DNA of 64,000 nucleotides from Saprospirales bacterium (GCA_007695145.1 REEI01000094.1:1-64000), one strand, 5' to 3'. Shown: positions 52,681 to 62,578, numbered from the stretch's first letter. Notes: generated by a model not told the origin, from the letters alone. Numbers and translations are program-made.

Positions 52681-53946
52681 ATGAAGGCTTATTACCAATA
52701 TTTTACAATTTCTTTTGTTTTCGGGTATCTGTGGTTATTGGCTGGCTGTTCGAGTACGGCCGTCATACCCACAACCGAACCACTAAGCCCGGTCGAGCAG
52801 TTCAGGGCAGACGTAGAGTTTCTCGCATCTGATGAGTTGAAGGGTAGAGAGACTGGAACAGAGGGGGAACAGCGCGCAGCAGCTTATATTGCAGACCGAC
52901 TTGAAAGCCTTGGTCTACTCCCCGCAGGTGATCACGGTACTTTTTACCAGCAATTTGAAGGCACACAACTACCCCATCCACATGCCAGGCCTGAAGAAGG
53001 AGAAGTAATCGAGGGGATTAATGTATTGGGGTTTATCGATAATGCAGCAGATCATACAGTAGTCATTGGAGCCCATTACGACCATATTGGACTTGGGGTA
53101 AGAGGCTCGCTACACACAGGAGACCCCGCCATACATCCCGGCGCAGATGACAATGCCAGTGGTGTGGCACTAATGCTTTATCTGGCGGAAAGACTGCGAG
53201 ATGTCCACACTGGCAACAACTACCTGTTCATCGCCTTTTCCGGAGAAGAAAAAGGGCTTTGGGGCTCCGGCCATTGGACAAAAAACCCAACAGTAGTTGA
53301 AATTGAAAACCTGAATTACATGTTGAACCTCGACATGGTGGGTCGACTGAATGAAGACCGGACGCTCATGATCAATGGTACCGGAACTTCCTCTGTATGG
53401 GAGAGAAGACTGGAGCGAGCAAACAGAGCCAATCTCAACCTTCGCTTTACCCAATCCGGAGTGGGGGGTTCGGACCACACTTCTTTTTATTTGGTAGAAG
53501 TGCCTGCTATTCACTTTTTTACCGGTACTCATGAAGATTACCACAGGCCGTCGGATACTCCGGACAAGATCAATTATCAGGGTATGGCAGAAATTGGTTC
53601 CTTTGCTTTTAACTTGATCGGATTGTTAGACTGGGAGGACAAATTGGTGTTTTCTGAAACCGTTCAGGAGGAGTCTCGATCGGCTCCTCGATACTCTGTA
53701 AGCCTGGGAGTTATTCCCGACTATTTATTCTCAGGGGGTGGGTTAAAAATAGAAGGAGTGACCTCAGGGCGACCTGCTGAAAATGCAGGATTAATAAGAG
53801 GGGATATTATTATTAAAATGGGGGAAAAGGAAATTGAGACTATTTATGATTATATGGAGGCTTTGAGTGACTACATCTCCGGAGATGAAACCGAAGTAGG
53901 CTTTAAACGAGATGGTGAGCTTAGGACCACCACCGTTAAATTTTGA
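52681..53946 (+). CDS. M28-family zinc aminopeptidase lipoprotein with PDZ domain
   Basis: The lipoprotein signal ends WLLAGC. A peptidase M28 domain follows with ligands in VVIGAHYDHIGLG, HPGADDNASGVALML, FSGEEKGLWGSGHW and LNLDMVGR, plus a late His in FFTGTHEDYHRPSDTPDKIN. The C-terminal 100 residues are a PDZ domain (VTSGRPAENAGLIRGDIIIKMG). The frame is open from a TTG at 52660, but promoter-like bases lie there, so ATG at 52681 is used. It should act in the periplasm or at the outer membrane. Confidence 0.9.
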   Translation: MKAYYQYFTISFVFGYLWLLAGCSSTAVIPTTEPLSPVEQFRADVEFLASDELKGRETGTEGEQRAAAYIADRLESLGLLPAGDHGTFYQQFEGTQLPHPHARPEEGEVIEGINVLGFIDNAADHTVVIGAHYDHIGLGVRGSLHTGDPAIHPGADDNASGVALMLYLAERLRDVHTGNNYLFIAFSGEEKGLWGSGHWTKNPTVVEIENLNYMLNLDMVGRLNEDRTLMINGTGTSSVWERRLERANRANLNLRFTQSGVGGSDHTSFYLVEVPAIHFFTGTHEDYHRPSDTPDKINYQGMAEIGSFAFNLIGLLDWEDKLVFSETVQEESRSAPRYSVSLGVIPDYLFSGGGLKIEGVTSGRPAENAGLIRGDIIIKMGEKEIETIYDYMEALSDYISGDETEVGFKRDGELRTTTVKF

Positions 53947-53994
53947 CCCAAAATCCACCCCTTACATTTTTATCAACTGCTCCTTTCTACTCAG

Positions 53995-55314
53995 ATGAAC
54001 AGCAATTTATCTTTTAGACCCTCCAACTATTCTGAGGCCCTGGATTTTCTCTACAGCCAATTGCCGATGTTTCAAAGGGTTGGGCCAAAGGCTTTCAAAG
54101 CAAACCTAAACAATATTCGCGACCTGGTGGACCACCTGGGTAATCCTGAAAAAAAATTCAGGTCAATTCACATAGCTGGAACCAATGGAAAAGGCTCCGT
54201 TTCACACATTATTGCCGCCATCCTCCAGGCTGCCGGTTACAAAACCGGACTGTATACTTCCCCTCATTACAAAGACTTTAGAGAGCGAATTAAGGTCAAT
54301 GGCACTGTTGTGAATCAAGAGTTTGTAATACAATTTGTCCATCGCATATCGGACCTTAGTTTGAAGTTGAGTCCTTCCTTTTTTGAAATAAGTGTGGCCA
54401 TGGCCTTTGAGTATTTCAAATCAGAAGAGGTTGATGTTGCGGTAATTGAAACCGGGTTGGGCGGCAGGCTGGACTCAACCAATATTATAGTTCCGGAGAT
54501 CAGTGTGATCACCAATATCGGAATGGATCACACACAGTTTCTCGGCAATACACTGGAAGCAATAGCAGAAGAAAAAGCTGGAATAATAAAAAAAGGGGTA
54601 CCCATAGTCATTGGAAAAACTCAATCTGAAACCCGCTCTGTATTCCAACAAAAGGCCGACTCCCAGTCCTCTCCTCTGACTTTTGCCGACCAGAGATACC
54701 GAACTAAATTGACCCGAAAATCGATGGGTTGCAGTGTTTTAGATTTTTTTGAATCCGATGAGAAGATATACGAACGGTTAGAAGTGGATCTGATGGGAAA
54801 TTATCAGGAAGAAAATCTAAACACTGCCCTGGCTACCGCAATGGCGCTAAAAAATCGGGGCTTCAAAATTAGTGAAAACGCAATCAGTCGAGCACTTTCC
54901 AGGCTGAGGCAACTCACGGGATTTGTCGGCAGAATGCAGATTCTCGGCACCGGTCCCCTCATTTTGGCAGATAGTGCTCACAACAGAGAGGGCATACAAA
55001 TGCTGATAGACGAAATTTCCACTATAGAATTTGATCGACTAAAAATTGTTATTGGATTGGTGGGAGACAAAGACCCTACTCCCCTATTATCCTTACTTCC
55101 CAGGGATGCAACTTACTATTTTGCCAGGGCAAACATCCCGAGAGGTATGGATGCAGGAGAGCTTAAAAACCTTGCCTCAAAATGCGGCTTAAGTGGTGGT
55201 GTTTACAAAGGAGTTGAACACGCATTTATTCAGGCTCAAAATGAAGCAGGACCCCATGACCTTGTATTAGTTTGTGGTAGCATTTTTACTGTAGCAGAAG
55301 TATTGCCGGGATGA
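53995..55314 (+). CDS. folC: Bifunctional folylpolyglutamate synthase / dihydrofolate synthase
   Basis: FolC adds glutamate to dihydropteroate and to folates. The Mur-ligase-like ATP loop IAGTNGKGSVSHIIA is at about residue 59, followed by YTSPHYKDFRERIKVNG, VAVIETGLGGRLDSTN and NIGMDHTQFLGNT. The C-terminal domain begins near VGRMQILG. Length is 439 residues. It starts 48 bases after the M28 gene, so it may share its transcript. Confidence 0.92.
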   Translation: MNSNLSFRPSNYSEALDFLYSQLPMFQRVGPKAFKANLNNIRDLVDHLGNPEKKFRSIHIAGTNGKGSVSHIIAAILQAAGYKTGLYTSPHYKDFRERIKVNGTVVNQEFVIQFVHRISDLSLKLSPSFFEISVAMAFEYFKSEEVDVAVIETGLGGRLDSTNIIVPEISVITNIGMDHTQFLGNTLEAIAEEKAGIIKKGVPIVIGKTQSETRSVFQQKADSQSSPLTFADQRYRTKLTRKSMGCSVLDFFESDEKIYERLEVDLMGNYQEENLNTALATAMALKNRGFKISENAISRALSRLRQLTGFVGRMQILGTGPLILADSAHNREGIQMLIDEISTIEFDRLKIVIGLVGDKDPTPLLSLLPRDATYYFARANIPRGMDAGELKNLASKCGLSGGVYKGVEHAFIQAQNEAGPHDLVLVCGSIFTVAEVLPG

Positions 55315-55367
55315 TAGAAAATCAGAAGGATTAACAACTTCACAACTGAGGCGTTGTGGATCAAAAA

Positions 55368-56198
55368 TTACTTTCCAAAGAATCCTGCCCGCCAGGGCTT
55401 TCCTTTGTAGGGTAAGATACCCGCACGGAATAAAAAGTCCTCCTGCTGATGCGGTGCGAGTATTCCAAATAAAAAGTAATCAAGTGCAATACCTTCATGC
55501 ATTAAATAAAGCTCGCTCCAGGCAGCTAACATTGCCTCCGACCATCTGATGTCATCGATAAAAAACACTGGTAACTTTCCATTCTTTTGGGAAAAATTAT
55601 TAATCAAGTGATAGTTGTTCAAAAGGGCAACACCGCGATGGTCACCGTCTAAAACTATTAGGTCCCAGGCAGTTTGTCGCACTGATTCGTCCTCCAAAAA
55701 TGACGAAAAATGCTCGCAAATAAAGCTACTCTTGTGGTAGTTTCGCCCGATATTGGCCCTTGCCATTTCAGTGAGAAATGGGTCAGCATCAACTGAAGTA
55801 ATCATGGCTTCAGGCCTGGCCTTTCTAAGTATGTAGTGTCCCAGGCCACTTCCAGTTCCCAATTCAAGAATATTTTCTGCAGACAGGAATTCAGCAAGCC
55901 GATAGAGTCTCCTGTAATTATAGAGCGGTGCCTGACTTTTCCTTGCAAAATTTCCAACTGTTTCCTTCATCGAGGAACTCATGCCATCTTTCGGCCCTGC
56001 ACCCATTTTTTTGAACATCTTCCTGTCCTTTCTGAGCATTTGTCTGAATTCCAAAATTTCTCGCCCATCCTCGTCCCGGATACTCCCTTTTTCCACTGAT
56101 TCTACCAGAGAATATACGGAAGGGGAATGAATGTCGTAGATGGTAATGCCAGAACGGTACCACTTGAGAAAAGATTTGAACTTCCAAAATATTGGCAT
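55368..56198 (-). CDS. Class I SAM-dependent methyltransferase
   Basis: The SAM-binding loop is ENILELGTGSGLGHYIL, with an acidic SVDADP after it and LIVLDGDHRG downstream, as in O-methyltransferases. The N-terminus has a segment around IYDIHSPSVYSLVESV that recurs in Bacteroidota methyltransferases. I chose ATG at 56198, as the frame above it begins with TTG. Length is 276 residues. The substrate is unknown. It converges with folC and is close to deoC on the same strand. Confidence 0.75.
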   Translation of the reverse strand: MPIFWKFKSFLKWYRSGITIYDIHSPSVYSLVESVEKGSIRDEDGREILEFRQMLRKDRKMFKKMGAGPKDGMSSSMKETVGNFARKSQAPLYNYRRLYRLAEFLSAENILELGTGSGLGHYILRKARPEAMITSVDADPFLTEMARANIGRNYHKSSFICEHFSSFLEDESVRQTAWDLIVLDGDHRGVALLNNYHLINNFSQKNGKLPVFFIDDIRWSEAMLAAWSELYLMHEGIALDYFLFGILAPHQQEDFLFRAGILPYKGKPWRAGFFGK

Positions 56199-56361
56199 AA
56201 TGCTCAAAAATTTGGCCGGGTTATGCAGTTAGCGCAGGAGAAGGCATACAAGATAATAGGCTGACTTGCATTCACCAGAACTGGAAAAACCAGGGCAGCT
56301 AAAATCCAATGACCTTCCACTTTCCATCCTTCGAATGACTCCAGGTAAATCAATTCTGAAA

Positions 56362-57018
56362 TCACTCCACTCCAATCAATTTCATAGCCGAGGAAGTACC
56401 CAATCTGTCTGAGCCGGCCAGAATCAATGCTTTGGCCATCTCCGGAGTTTTAATACCTCCGGATGCCTTGAGCTTAATGGTGTCAGGTAGGTTTTCCCTC
56501 AAATGTTGAATAAGTGAAAGTTGATCTTTCGGAACATGATAGCCTGTGCTGGTTTTTACAAAATGAGGTACGGCAGCAGAGATAATGGGAAGAAGCTGTG
56601 CCAATTCACTCTCACTTAACAATGCTGCCTCGATGATCAATTTGATCTTTTTTCCCTTCATCTTACAGGCTGTGACAAGACTATCAATTTCACTTTCAAC
56701 ATCCTGCCAGCGTTCGCTTTTAATGGCAGAAATATTGATTACCACGTCCAGTTCATCAGCCCCCAGATCTATACATCTTTTTATAGCATCTACTTTAGTA
56801 CCGATATGGTCGTACCCATTTGGAAAACCAACTACTGTAGCAAGACCTACCTCGGTGTTGCGGAGGATAGTATGTGATAATTTCACAAAATACGGCGGCA
56901 CGCAAACTGCTGCAAAATGGTGGGCTGTTGCCTGTTCGCACAACCTTTTCACATCCTCTTCGCAGATGTCGGGTTTCAATAGTGTATGGTCAATATATTC
57001 ATTGAGATTTTCAGCCAT
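56362..57018 (-). CDS. deoC: Deoxyribose-phosphate aldolase
   Basis: DeoC splits 2-deoxyribose 5-phosphate into glyceraldehyde 3-phosphate and acetaldehyde. The Schiff-base lysine is in FVKTSTGY, the second Lys in KLKASGGIKT, and the ELDVVINISAIKS block holds the catalytic Asp. Length is 218 residues, normal for the bacterial class. It is the first gene on the minus strand before the methyltransferase. Confidence 0.93.
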   Translation of the reverse strand: MAENLNEYIDHTLLKPDICEEDVKRLCEQATAHHFAAVCVPPYFVKLSHTILRNTEVGLATVVGFPNGYDHIGTKVDAIKRCIDLGADELDVVINISAIKSERWQDVESEIDSLVTACKMKGKKIKLIIEAALLSESELAQLLPIISAAVPHFVKTSTGYHVPKDQLSLIQHLRENLPDTIKLKASGGIKTPEMAKALILAGSDRLGTSSAMKLIGVE

Positions 57019-57305
57019 AGTGCCTTAATTTAATCGCAATATACGACCTTTGCCAAACTGGAGTAAGCCAATGCTTCTCAAAATTTTAGTTAGGATTTAC
57101 AACCCATTGATATTCAATTTGCAAAAGGCCAATTCTTTTATCAAAAAAAATCCATCATATTCGCATGTTCAAGAAAAATGGCTAGAGGTTCAAGTGAACC
57201 TTAAAAATTTCTTGGTATTTTAGCCGCTGATTCGGAAAAAAAAGCCTTTTCCATATCATTAACTTTTAATCAAATAGTTGGATCAATAACCATTTAACTC
57301 ACAGG

Positions 57306-58694
57306 ATGAAGATTAGATACATTGACTTTATTCAGCAAACTTTTGACTTCCCACAGGACGAGTTTAATGTCAAAAACGGGCAGTTATTTTTCAATGACAT
57401 CTCAATGATGGATTTGGTCGAGAAATACGGTACACCATTAAAGTTTTTTTACCTTCCCAACATCAGTCGAAATATTCAAAGGGCAAAAAAGTGGTTCAAC
57501 AAGGCGATCAGGGACAATAATTACAATGGCGAGTATCACTATTGCTATTGTACGAAGAGTTCTCACTTCTCTTTTGTACTGAAAAAAGCGCTCGCGAACG
57601 ACATCAATATTGAAACCTCCTATGCAACTGATCTAGAAATTGTTCAAAAACTCACTAAAAGTGGAGACTTCAACAAGGAGAGGAAAATTATTTGCAATGG
57701 ATTTAAAACCGATCAATATCTCGCCAAAATAGGAGAACTCCACAGGGATGGATTTCAGGTTTTGCCTATAATTGACAGTCCATTAGAACTCTCAAAACTT
57801 CGAGACGAAATTGCCGGGCCCATTGACATTGGGATTAGAATTGCCTCGGAGGAAGAACCTAAGTTTGAGTTTTACACTTCGCGCCTGGGGATAGGATATA
57901 AGGATATACTGCCGCTGTATAAGAGCAAAATACAGAAAGATGAGCGCCTCAATCTGAAGATGCTCCATTTTTTCATCAATACCGGCATAAGGGACAATGC
58001 ATATTACTGGAATGAGTTTTTCAAATGCCTCAAATTGTATGTAGAGTTGAAGAAAATTTCTCCCGGACTTGATTCATTCAATATTGGTGGTGGATTCCCG
58101 ATCAAAAACTCTCTTGCATTCAACTACGATTACTCTTACATGATAGACGAAATCGTTTTTCAGATCAAAAAGTTTTGCAAGGACGAAAGAGTGGAAGAGC
58201 CCGATATCTACACTGAATTTGGTTCTTATACAGTAGGTGAAAGTGGAGGTGCAGTATTTAAAATACTCAATCAGAAACAGCAAAACGATCGGGAAAAATG
58301 GAATATGATCGACAGTTCCTTCATGACTAATTTGCCGGATTCATGGGCACTCTCAAAAAGGTTTATTTTGTTGCCATTGAACAAATGGGAAGACTCGTAC
58401 GAAAGAGTATTCCTGGGGGGGCTCACTTGTGATAGCGATGATTACTACAACAGCGAACAACACCTCAATGCGATCTATCTGCCTCAATACAGGCCATCGA
58501 AGCCCTTGTATATAGGCTTTTTCAACACAGGTGCTTATCAGGAGTCCCTTGGGGGGTACGGTGGCCTCCAACACTGTTTGATACCCAACCCGAAAATACT
58601 ACTGATCGACAAAGACAAAAACGGCGACCTGGTCTACGACCTTTTTGCAGAGCAACAAAGTCCGGAGTCCATGCTCAAACTTCTCGGCTATTAA
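57306..58694 (+). CDS. speA: Arginine decarboxylase, fold-III type
   Basis: The enzyme converts arginine to agmatine. The PLP lysine is in CYCTKSSHFSF, the Gly-rich loop is FNIGGGFPI, GESGG follows, and the catalytic Cys-Asp pair is in GLTCDSDD. At 462 residues it is much shorter than enterobacterial SpeA and matches the form common in Bacteroidota. It is followed 22 bases later by agmatinase, and then by a deoxyhypusine synthase homologue, forming a polyamine cluster. Confidence 0.88.
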   Translation: MKIRYIDFIQQTFDFPQDEFNVKNGQLFFNDISMMDLVEKYGTPLKFFYLPNISRNIQRAKKWFNKAIRDNNYNGEYHYCYCTKSSHFSFVLKKALANDINIETSYATDLEIVQKLTKSGDFNKERKIICNGFKTDQYLAKIGELHRDGFQVLPIIDSPLELSKLRDEIAGPIDIGIRIASEEEPKFEFYTSRLGIGYKDILPLYKSKIQKDERLNLKMLHFFINTGIRDNAYYWNEFFKCLKLYVELKKISPGLDSFNIGGGFPIKNSLAFNYDYSYMIDEIVFQIKKFCKDERVEEPDIYTEFGSYTVGESGGAVFKILNQKQQNDREKWNMIDSSFMTNLPDSWALSKRFILLPLNKWEDSYERVFLGGLTCDSDDYYNSEQHLNAIYLPQYRPSKPLYIGFFNTGAYQESLGGYGGLQHCLIPNPKILLIDKDKNGDLVYDLFAEQQSPESMLKLLGY

Positions 58695-58716
58695 ACCATA
58701 AAATACAATCATACAA

Positions 58717-59568
58717 ATGAGTAAAACTTTTGCAGGAATTCCTCAGCAATATCATGATTACGATAAAGCTAGGGTGGTTCTTTTCCCGGTAAATTTTGAT
58801 GGGACAAGCACCTGGGGAAAAGGTGCCGACAAAGGTCCTGATGCGATGCTCAACGCAGCTGAAAATATGGAGCTCTACGATATTGAGACCGGGACCGAAC
58901 CTTACAAAATTGGAGTTCATCTCGCGGATGCAGCCCCGAAATTTGACAAACCGGCCCAGATGGTTGAGTTTGTGCACAAGGAGGTGTTATCTCACCTCAA
59001 AAGGGACAAGTTTCCAACCATAATTGGAGGAGAACACAGCATTTCTATTCCGGTTATCAGGGCATTTCGAGAGTACTACGGCAGCTTAACTGTTCTTCAA
59101 ATTGACGCCCATGCAGATTTGCGTCATTCGTATGAGGGCACTCCCTACAATCACGCATGTGCTATGGCCGAAGCAGTCAACACAACTAATTTAATTCAAG
59201 TGGGTATCAGATCCATGGACACAAGTGAAGTTCAACCCATGAAAAAGGAAAATGTCTTTTTTGCCCACAAAATCAGGCAAGACGAGAACTGGATACAGAA
59301 AGTGGTCGACAAGTGCGAAGGAAATGTTTATATTACCATAGACCTTGACGCATTTGACCCTTCAATCATGCCCTCTACAGGCACACCCGAGCCCGGAGGG
59401 CTTTACTGGTATGAAACTCTGGATTTATTAAAACGCGTTTGCAGCCACAAAAAAGTGGTGGGATTTGACATTGTTGAGTTGTGCCCCAACGAAAACAATC
59501 CTGCGCCGGATTTCATGGCAGCAAAACTTTATTACAAATTGCTGGCCTATTTGCAGAAAAATTTGTAA
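58717..59568 (+). CDS. speB: Agmatinase
   Basis: Agmatinase cleaves agmatine to putrescine and urea using two manganese ions. The metal ligands are in GGEHSISIP, the DAHADLRHSYEG block and ITIDLDAFDPS; GTPEPGGL follows. Length is 283 residues, normal for the ureohydrolase family. Its position right after arginine decarboxylase favours agmatinase over arginase or formiminoglutamase. Confidence 0.9.
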   Translation: MSKTFAGIPQQYHDYDKARVVLFPVNFDGTSTWGKGADKGPDAMLNAAENMELYDIETGTEPYKIGVHLADAAPKFDKPAQMVEFVHKEVLSHLKRDKFPTIIGGEHSISIPVIRAFREYYGSLTVLQIDAHADLRHSYEGTPYNHACAMAEAVNTTNLIQVGIRSMDTSEVQPMKKENVFFAHKIRQDENWIQKVVDKCEGNVYITIDLDAFDPSIMPSTGTPEPGGLYWYETLDLLKRVCSHKKVVGFDIVELCPNENNPAPDFMAAKLYYKLLAYLQKNL

Positions 59569-59588
59569 GTTGGCAAAAAGATATAAAC

Positions 59589-60560
59589 ATGAATTACAAC
59601 ATTTCTTCCTTCATTGAAAAGTACTACCTACATTTTAACGCTGCAGCCCTTGTCGATGCAGCCAAAGGATACTCCCACCAATTGGAGGATGGTGGAAAAA
59701 TGATGGTAACCCTCGCCGGCGCAATGAGCACAGCGGAGTTGGGGAAAATTCTCGCAGAAATGATACGACAGGACAAGGTGCACATCATCTCCTGTACCGG
59801 AGCAAATCTCGAAGAGGATGTTATGAATCTTGTGGCGCACGATCACTACAAAAGAATTCCAAATTACCGCGAACTCACTGCAACTCAGGAAAGGGAGTTA
59901 CTGGACCAGGGACTCAATCGGGTCACTGACACCTGCATACCGGAGGAGGAAGCATTCAGGCGAATACAGGGAAAAATATTTAAAAGATGGAAAGAAGCAG
60001 AAGATTCCGGAAAGCGATTTTTCCCACATGAATATATGTACCAGATGCTAAAAAATGGCGATTTGGAAGAATTTTACCAAATACCTCCAGAGGATAGTTG
60101 GATGGTAGCGGCCGCCGAAAAGAACATCCCGATTTTAGTGCCCGGGTGGGAGGATAGTACCCTGGGAAATATCTTTGCCTCTTACTGCATAAAGGGTGAT
60201 CTAAATCCATCCACAGTGAAGTCCGGTATCGAATACATGACTTTCCTGGCCGATTGGTACCTCAAAAACTCCAGTGGAAAAGGTGTGGGCTTCTTCCAAA
60301 TAGGGGGAGGAATAGCCGGTGACTTCCCTATTTGTGTGGTACCCATGTTGTATCAGGATCTTGAATATGAAGACATCCCCTTTTGGGCCTATTTCTGTCA
60401 AATATCCGACAGTACCACCAGCTTTGGCTCATATTCAGGTGCTGTTCCCAATGAGAAGATAACCTGGGGCAAATTGGACGAAACCACACCAAAGTTCATT
60501 ATTGAATCGGATGCAACCATTGTCGCCCCACTCATTTTCGCCCATGTTTTAAATTGGTAA
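59589..60560 (+). CDS. Deoxyhypusine synthase homologue
   Basis: The family transfers an aminobutyl group from spermidine. Eukaryotic and archaeal members modify a lysine of eIF5A; bacteria lack eIF5A, and bacterial homologues are thought to make a polyamine such as homospermidine. Motifs seen are GGKMMVTLAGAMSTAELG, ISCTGANLEEDV and ITWGKLDE with a Lys at the position of the catalytic residue. The frame is open from 59481, inside speB, but ATG at 59589 starts the family alignment. Length is 323 residues. It lies 20 bases after agmatinase. Confidence 0.88.
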   Translation: MNYNISSFIEKYYLHFNAAALVDAAKGYSHQLEDGGKMMVTLAGAMSTAELGKILAEMIRQDKVHIISCTGANLEEDVMNLVAHDHYKRIPNYRELTATQERELLDQGLNRVTDTCIPEEEAFRRIQGKIFKRWKEAEDSGKRFFPHEYMYQMLKNGDLEEFYQIPPEDSWMVAAAEKNIPILVPGWEDSTLGNIFASYCIKGDLNPSTVKSGIEYMTFLADWYLKNSSGKGVGFFQIGGGIAGDFPICVVPMLYQDLEYEDIPFWAYFCQISDSTTSFGSYSGAVPNEKITWGKLDETTPKFIIESDATIVAPLIFAHVLNW

Positions 60561-60989
60561 AGCTAGAAGGACTGCGGTCACACTTTTCAAATGAACTTTC
60601 TCTCACCTCAACTGTGAATGGGGACATGCGCCATTGAAAGCCCTGTAAACAACTTTTGGTCGGTTTGGTAAAGTGGTTCAAATTCTGAGGAGGTCAATAG
60701 AATCATTCTCTTCGATCCTCCTATCTAATTATATGTAGCAGTGCTTCCCTCCTTAATGGAAGATTTGGAATGGAAAATATGTGCTTGAAACCAAGATTAG
60801 ACTTCCGCATCCGAAACGCTCAACAGCAGAAAATGAGTCTAAATCCTAAAAAATCTACTTCCACCTCCAAAAACAACATTGCCCTTGGCTTTAAGTAGAT
60901 CCTATCTTACAAAATAATTTTTGGAGGCTTTTGGGTACACATTTCTGAGAAATTACACCTAATGCTGAATCAGAAAAAAAGCATTAACG
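60561..60989. other. Intergenic region, no gene seen
   Basis: These 429 bases after the deoxyhypusine synthase homologue hold no coding frame or clear terminator. Confidence 0.45.
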
Positions 60990-61334
60990 ATGGGTAAATT
61001 TTGCCAGGAATGTGACAGCCCGATCAAGGGAAGAATAGACAAGAAGTTTTGCTCTGATGACTGCAGGTCAAGTCACCACAATCGCATGAGAAGAGATACC
61101 AATAATTTTATGCGATCCGTCAACAGCATCCTCAGAAAAAACAGGCGGATACTTTTCGAACTCTACAGCAGGGGTGAAACCAGAATCGACAGGGACAGAC
61201 TATTACAGGAGGGATTCGCCTTTGGCTATTATACCAATGAGAAAAAAGACAGCGGGAAACTTCAGCGATACTGCTACGAACTTGGATATGTGGAAAACGA
61301 CAGCCAAAAATACAGCCTTGTAAGAGCCATTTAA
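60990..61334 (+). CDS. Small zinc-ribbon protein, 114 residues
   Basis: Four cysteines at positions 5, 8, 21 and 25 in FCQEC and KFCSDDC form a zinc ribbon, followed by a basic segment with several His and Arg (SSHHNRMRR). The rest is a helical region with NSILRKNRRILFEL and a terminal QRYCYELGYV. The architecture recurs in uncharacterised proteins of Bacteroidota. Nucleic-acid binding is plausible. It stands alone on the plus strand. Confidence 0.75.
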   Translation: MGKFCQECDSPIKGRIDKKFCSDDCRSSHHNRMRRDTNNFMRSVNSILRKNRRILFELYSRGETRIDRDRLLQEGFAFGYYTNEKKDSGKLQRYCYELGYVENDSQKYSLVRAI

Positions 61335-61413
61335 ACTTAATGAGTGCACAACCAAGCCAATAGCCAACCGCCAAATACTTGACAGCCTTGATTTTTTGCT
61401 ACTTTTTGAACTA

Positions 61414-61482
61414 GTGTTGAGTTTGTCGAAGCACTTGTGCTGAGCCTGTCGTAGCACTTGTGCTGAGTTTATCGAAGCATCA
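61414..61482. repeat. Three tandem 23-bp repeats
   Basis: Units at 61414, 61437 and 61460 follow the pattern GTGCTGAGxxTGTCGAAGCA plus 3 bases, with two to four differences each. The unit looks like the CTTCGACAAGCTCAGCAC-type dispersed repeat seen in many Bacteroidota. No spacers are present, so it is not a CRISPR. Confidence 0.85.
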
Positions 61483-61632
61483 AGACAAAAAATAAAGGAA
61501 AACTTGAGATAACTATTCAATTGCAAAAAGGACTTGATTGATGAGAAGCAAAAATTATGCACAAGTCATTGATGCACAAATGGATAAGGCTTTTAAATTA
61601 TGCATTTTATTACTGTTTAAATAACTGTGAAC

Positions 61633-61783
61633 TTAAAGTAGTTAAGTGGGGGAAAACTTTAGTAAATAATCCTAAAAAGGGGCGTCCGTTAATCAGTATT
61701 TACTTTTTATGATAGGCCCTCATTGATTTTTCTAGAGTGTAATTAACAATGACTAATTGATCTTTCTTATTTAATAGCCTAAT
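61633..61783 (-). repeat. Dispersed 151-bp repeat, copy 2
   Basis: It aligns with 1..151 as described for copy 1. On the minus strand it reads LVIVNYTLEKSMRAYHKK-stop in the last codons, against LVLVNFTRDKSMRANLKK-stop in copy 1. Identity stops abruptly at both ends of the 151 bases on the side visible here. Confidence 0.65.
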
Positions 61784-61860
61784 TCGTTACACTTATTGAG
61801 TAGATGGTAACCTTAAGGGAGCACTTTTGAAAGGCCCCATTTCTTTCTAGAAGGGGGATA

Positions 61861-62433
61861 CTAGCGATCACTCTTTGAAAATTCAATTTTCTCGATCGCT
61901 TTTTTGAGTTTTCCTAGCGCTTTGTATCTCTGGGATTTTATGGAGTTTACGCCATTAAAACCGGACAAATTCTGTTCATCAATTTCCCTGTCTGAGAAAC
62001 CTTCAAAATAAGTGAGCTCAATAAGTCTTCGGTGCTTCTCGCCTATCATCTTTAGACCGGATTCTACCAGTTCCCAGTTTAAAAGCTCGGTAGTTTCACT
62101 TTTACTGACTGGTAAGTCTTCGCGGATTTGCTGAAATTCAGGTCCCTTATTTCTGAGGTAATAATATGCCCTAAATTTTGCGACTTTAGAAAGATAATGG
62201 ATTACATCAATGCCCTGATCTGAATACTCCCCGGCTCTCACTTTTTCCACAAAAAATGCCATTGAATCCAACACCACCTCCTCTACGTCTCTTTTATCGA
62301 GCCCCATAGCAAGCAGGTGACCTTTCATTTTTTGGGTTAGGGAAGTCAACAAACCGGAAATCACAAAACTGTCGCCACGAGCCACATTTTGTAATAATTT
62401 TACATTGGCATTAGGTTTCCTACTTTTTCCCAA
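61861..62433 (-). CDS. Sigma-70 family RNA polymerase sigma factor (ECF-like)
   Basis: The 190-residue protein has an N-terminal region-2-like segment (DKRDVEEVVLDSMAFFVEKV and YLSKVAKFRAYYYLRNK) and a C-terminal region-4 helix-turn-helix (RRLIELTYFEGFSDREI and SIKSQRYKALGKLKKAI). The similarity to standard ECF factors is moderate. It lies 145 bases downstream of a membrane-anchored protein on the same strand, which may control it. Its promoter targets are unknown. Confidence 0.8.
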   Translation of the reverse strand: MGKSRKPNANVKLLQNVARGDSFVISGLLTSLTQKMKGHLLAMGLDKRDVEEVVLDSMAFFVEKVRAGEYSDQGIDVIHYLSKVAKFRAYYYLRNKGPEFQQIREDLPVSKSETTELLNWELVESGLKMIGEKHRRLIELTYFEGFSDREIDEQNLSGFNGVNSIKSQRYKALGKLKKAIEKIEFSKSDR

Positions 62434-62578
62434 ATCTCAAAATATCGGATTAGACCTGGCAAATATAAGCTTGAAAACCATCAAAACATTCTTAAGCAAA
62501 GGGTTTTAATATTTATTAAGGAAATAATCAGGCAAGTAGCCGATTCATTTCCGGCTTGGAAACTTGAGGATTCTACCT

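Larger units (their letters stand above)
61335..61860. other. Intergenic region holding two kinds of repeat
   Basis: No gene is seen here. The stretch contains three 23-bp tandem units (61414..61482) and the second copy of the 151-bp dispersed repeat (61633..61783). It separates a plus-strand gene and a minus-strand sigma factor, which converge here. Confidence 0.6.

Noticed and set aside
61414-61482. Possible mini-CRISPR
   Set aside because: Units are directly adjacent without spacers and no cas gene is in the window.
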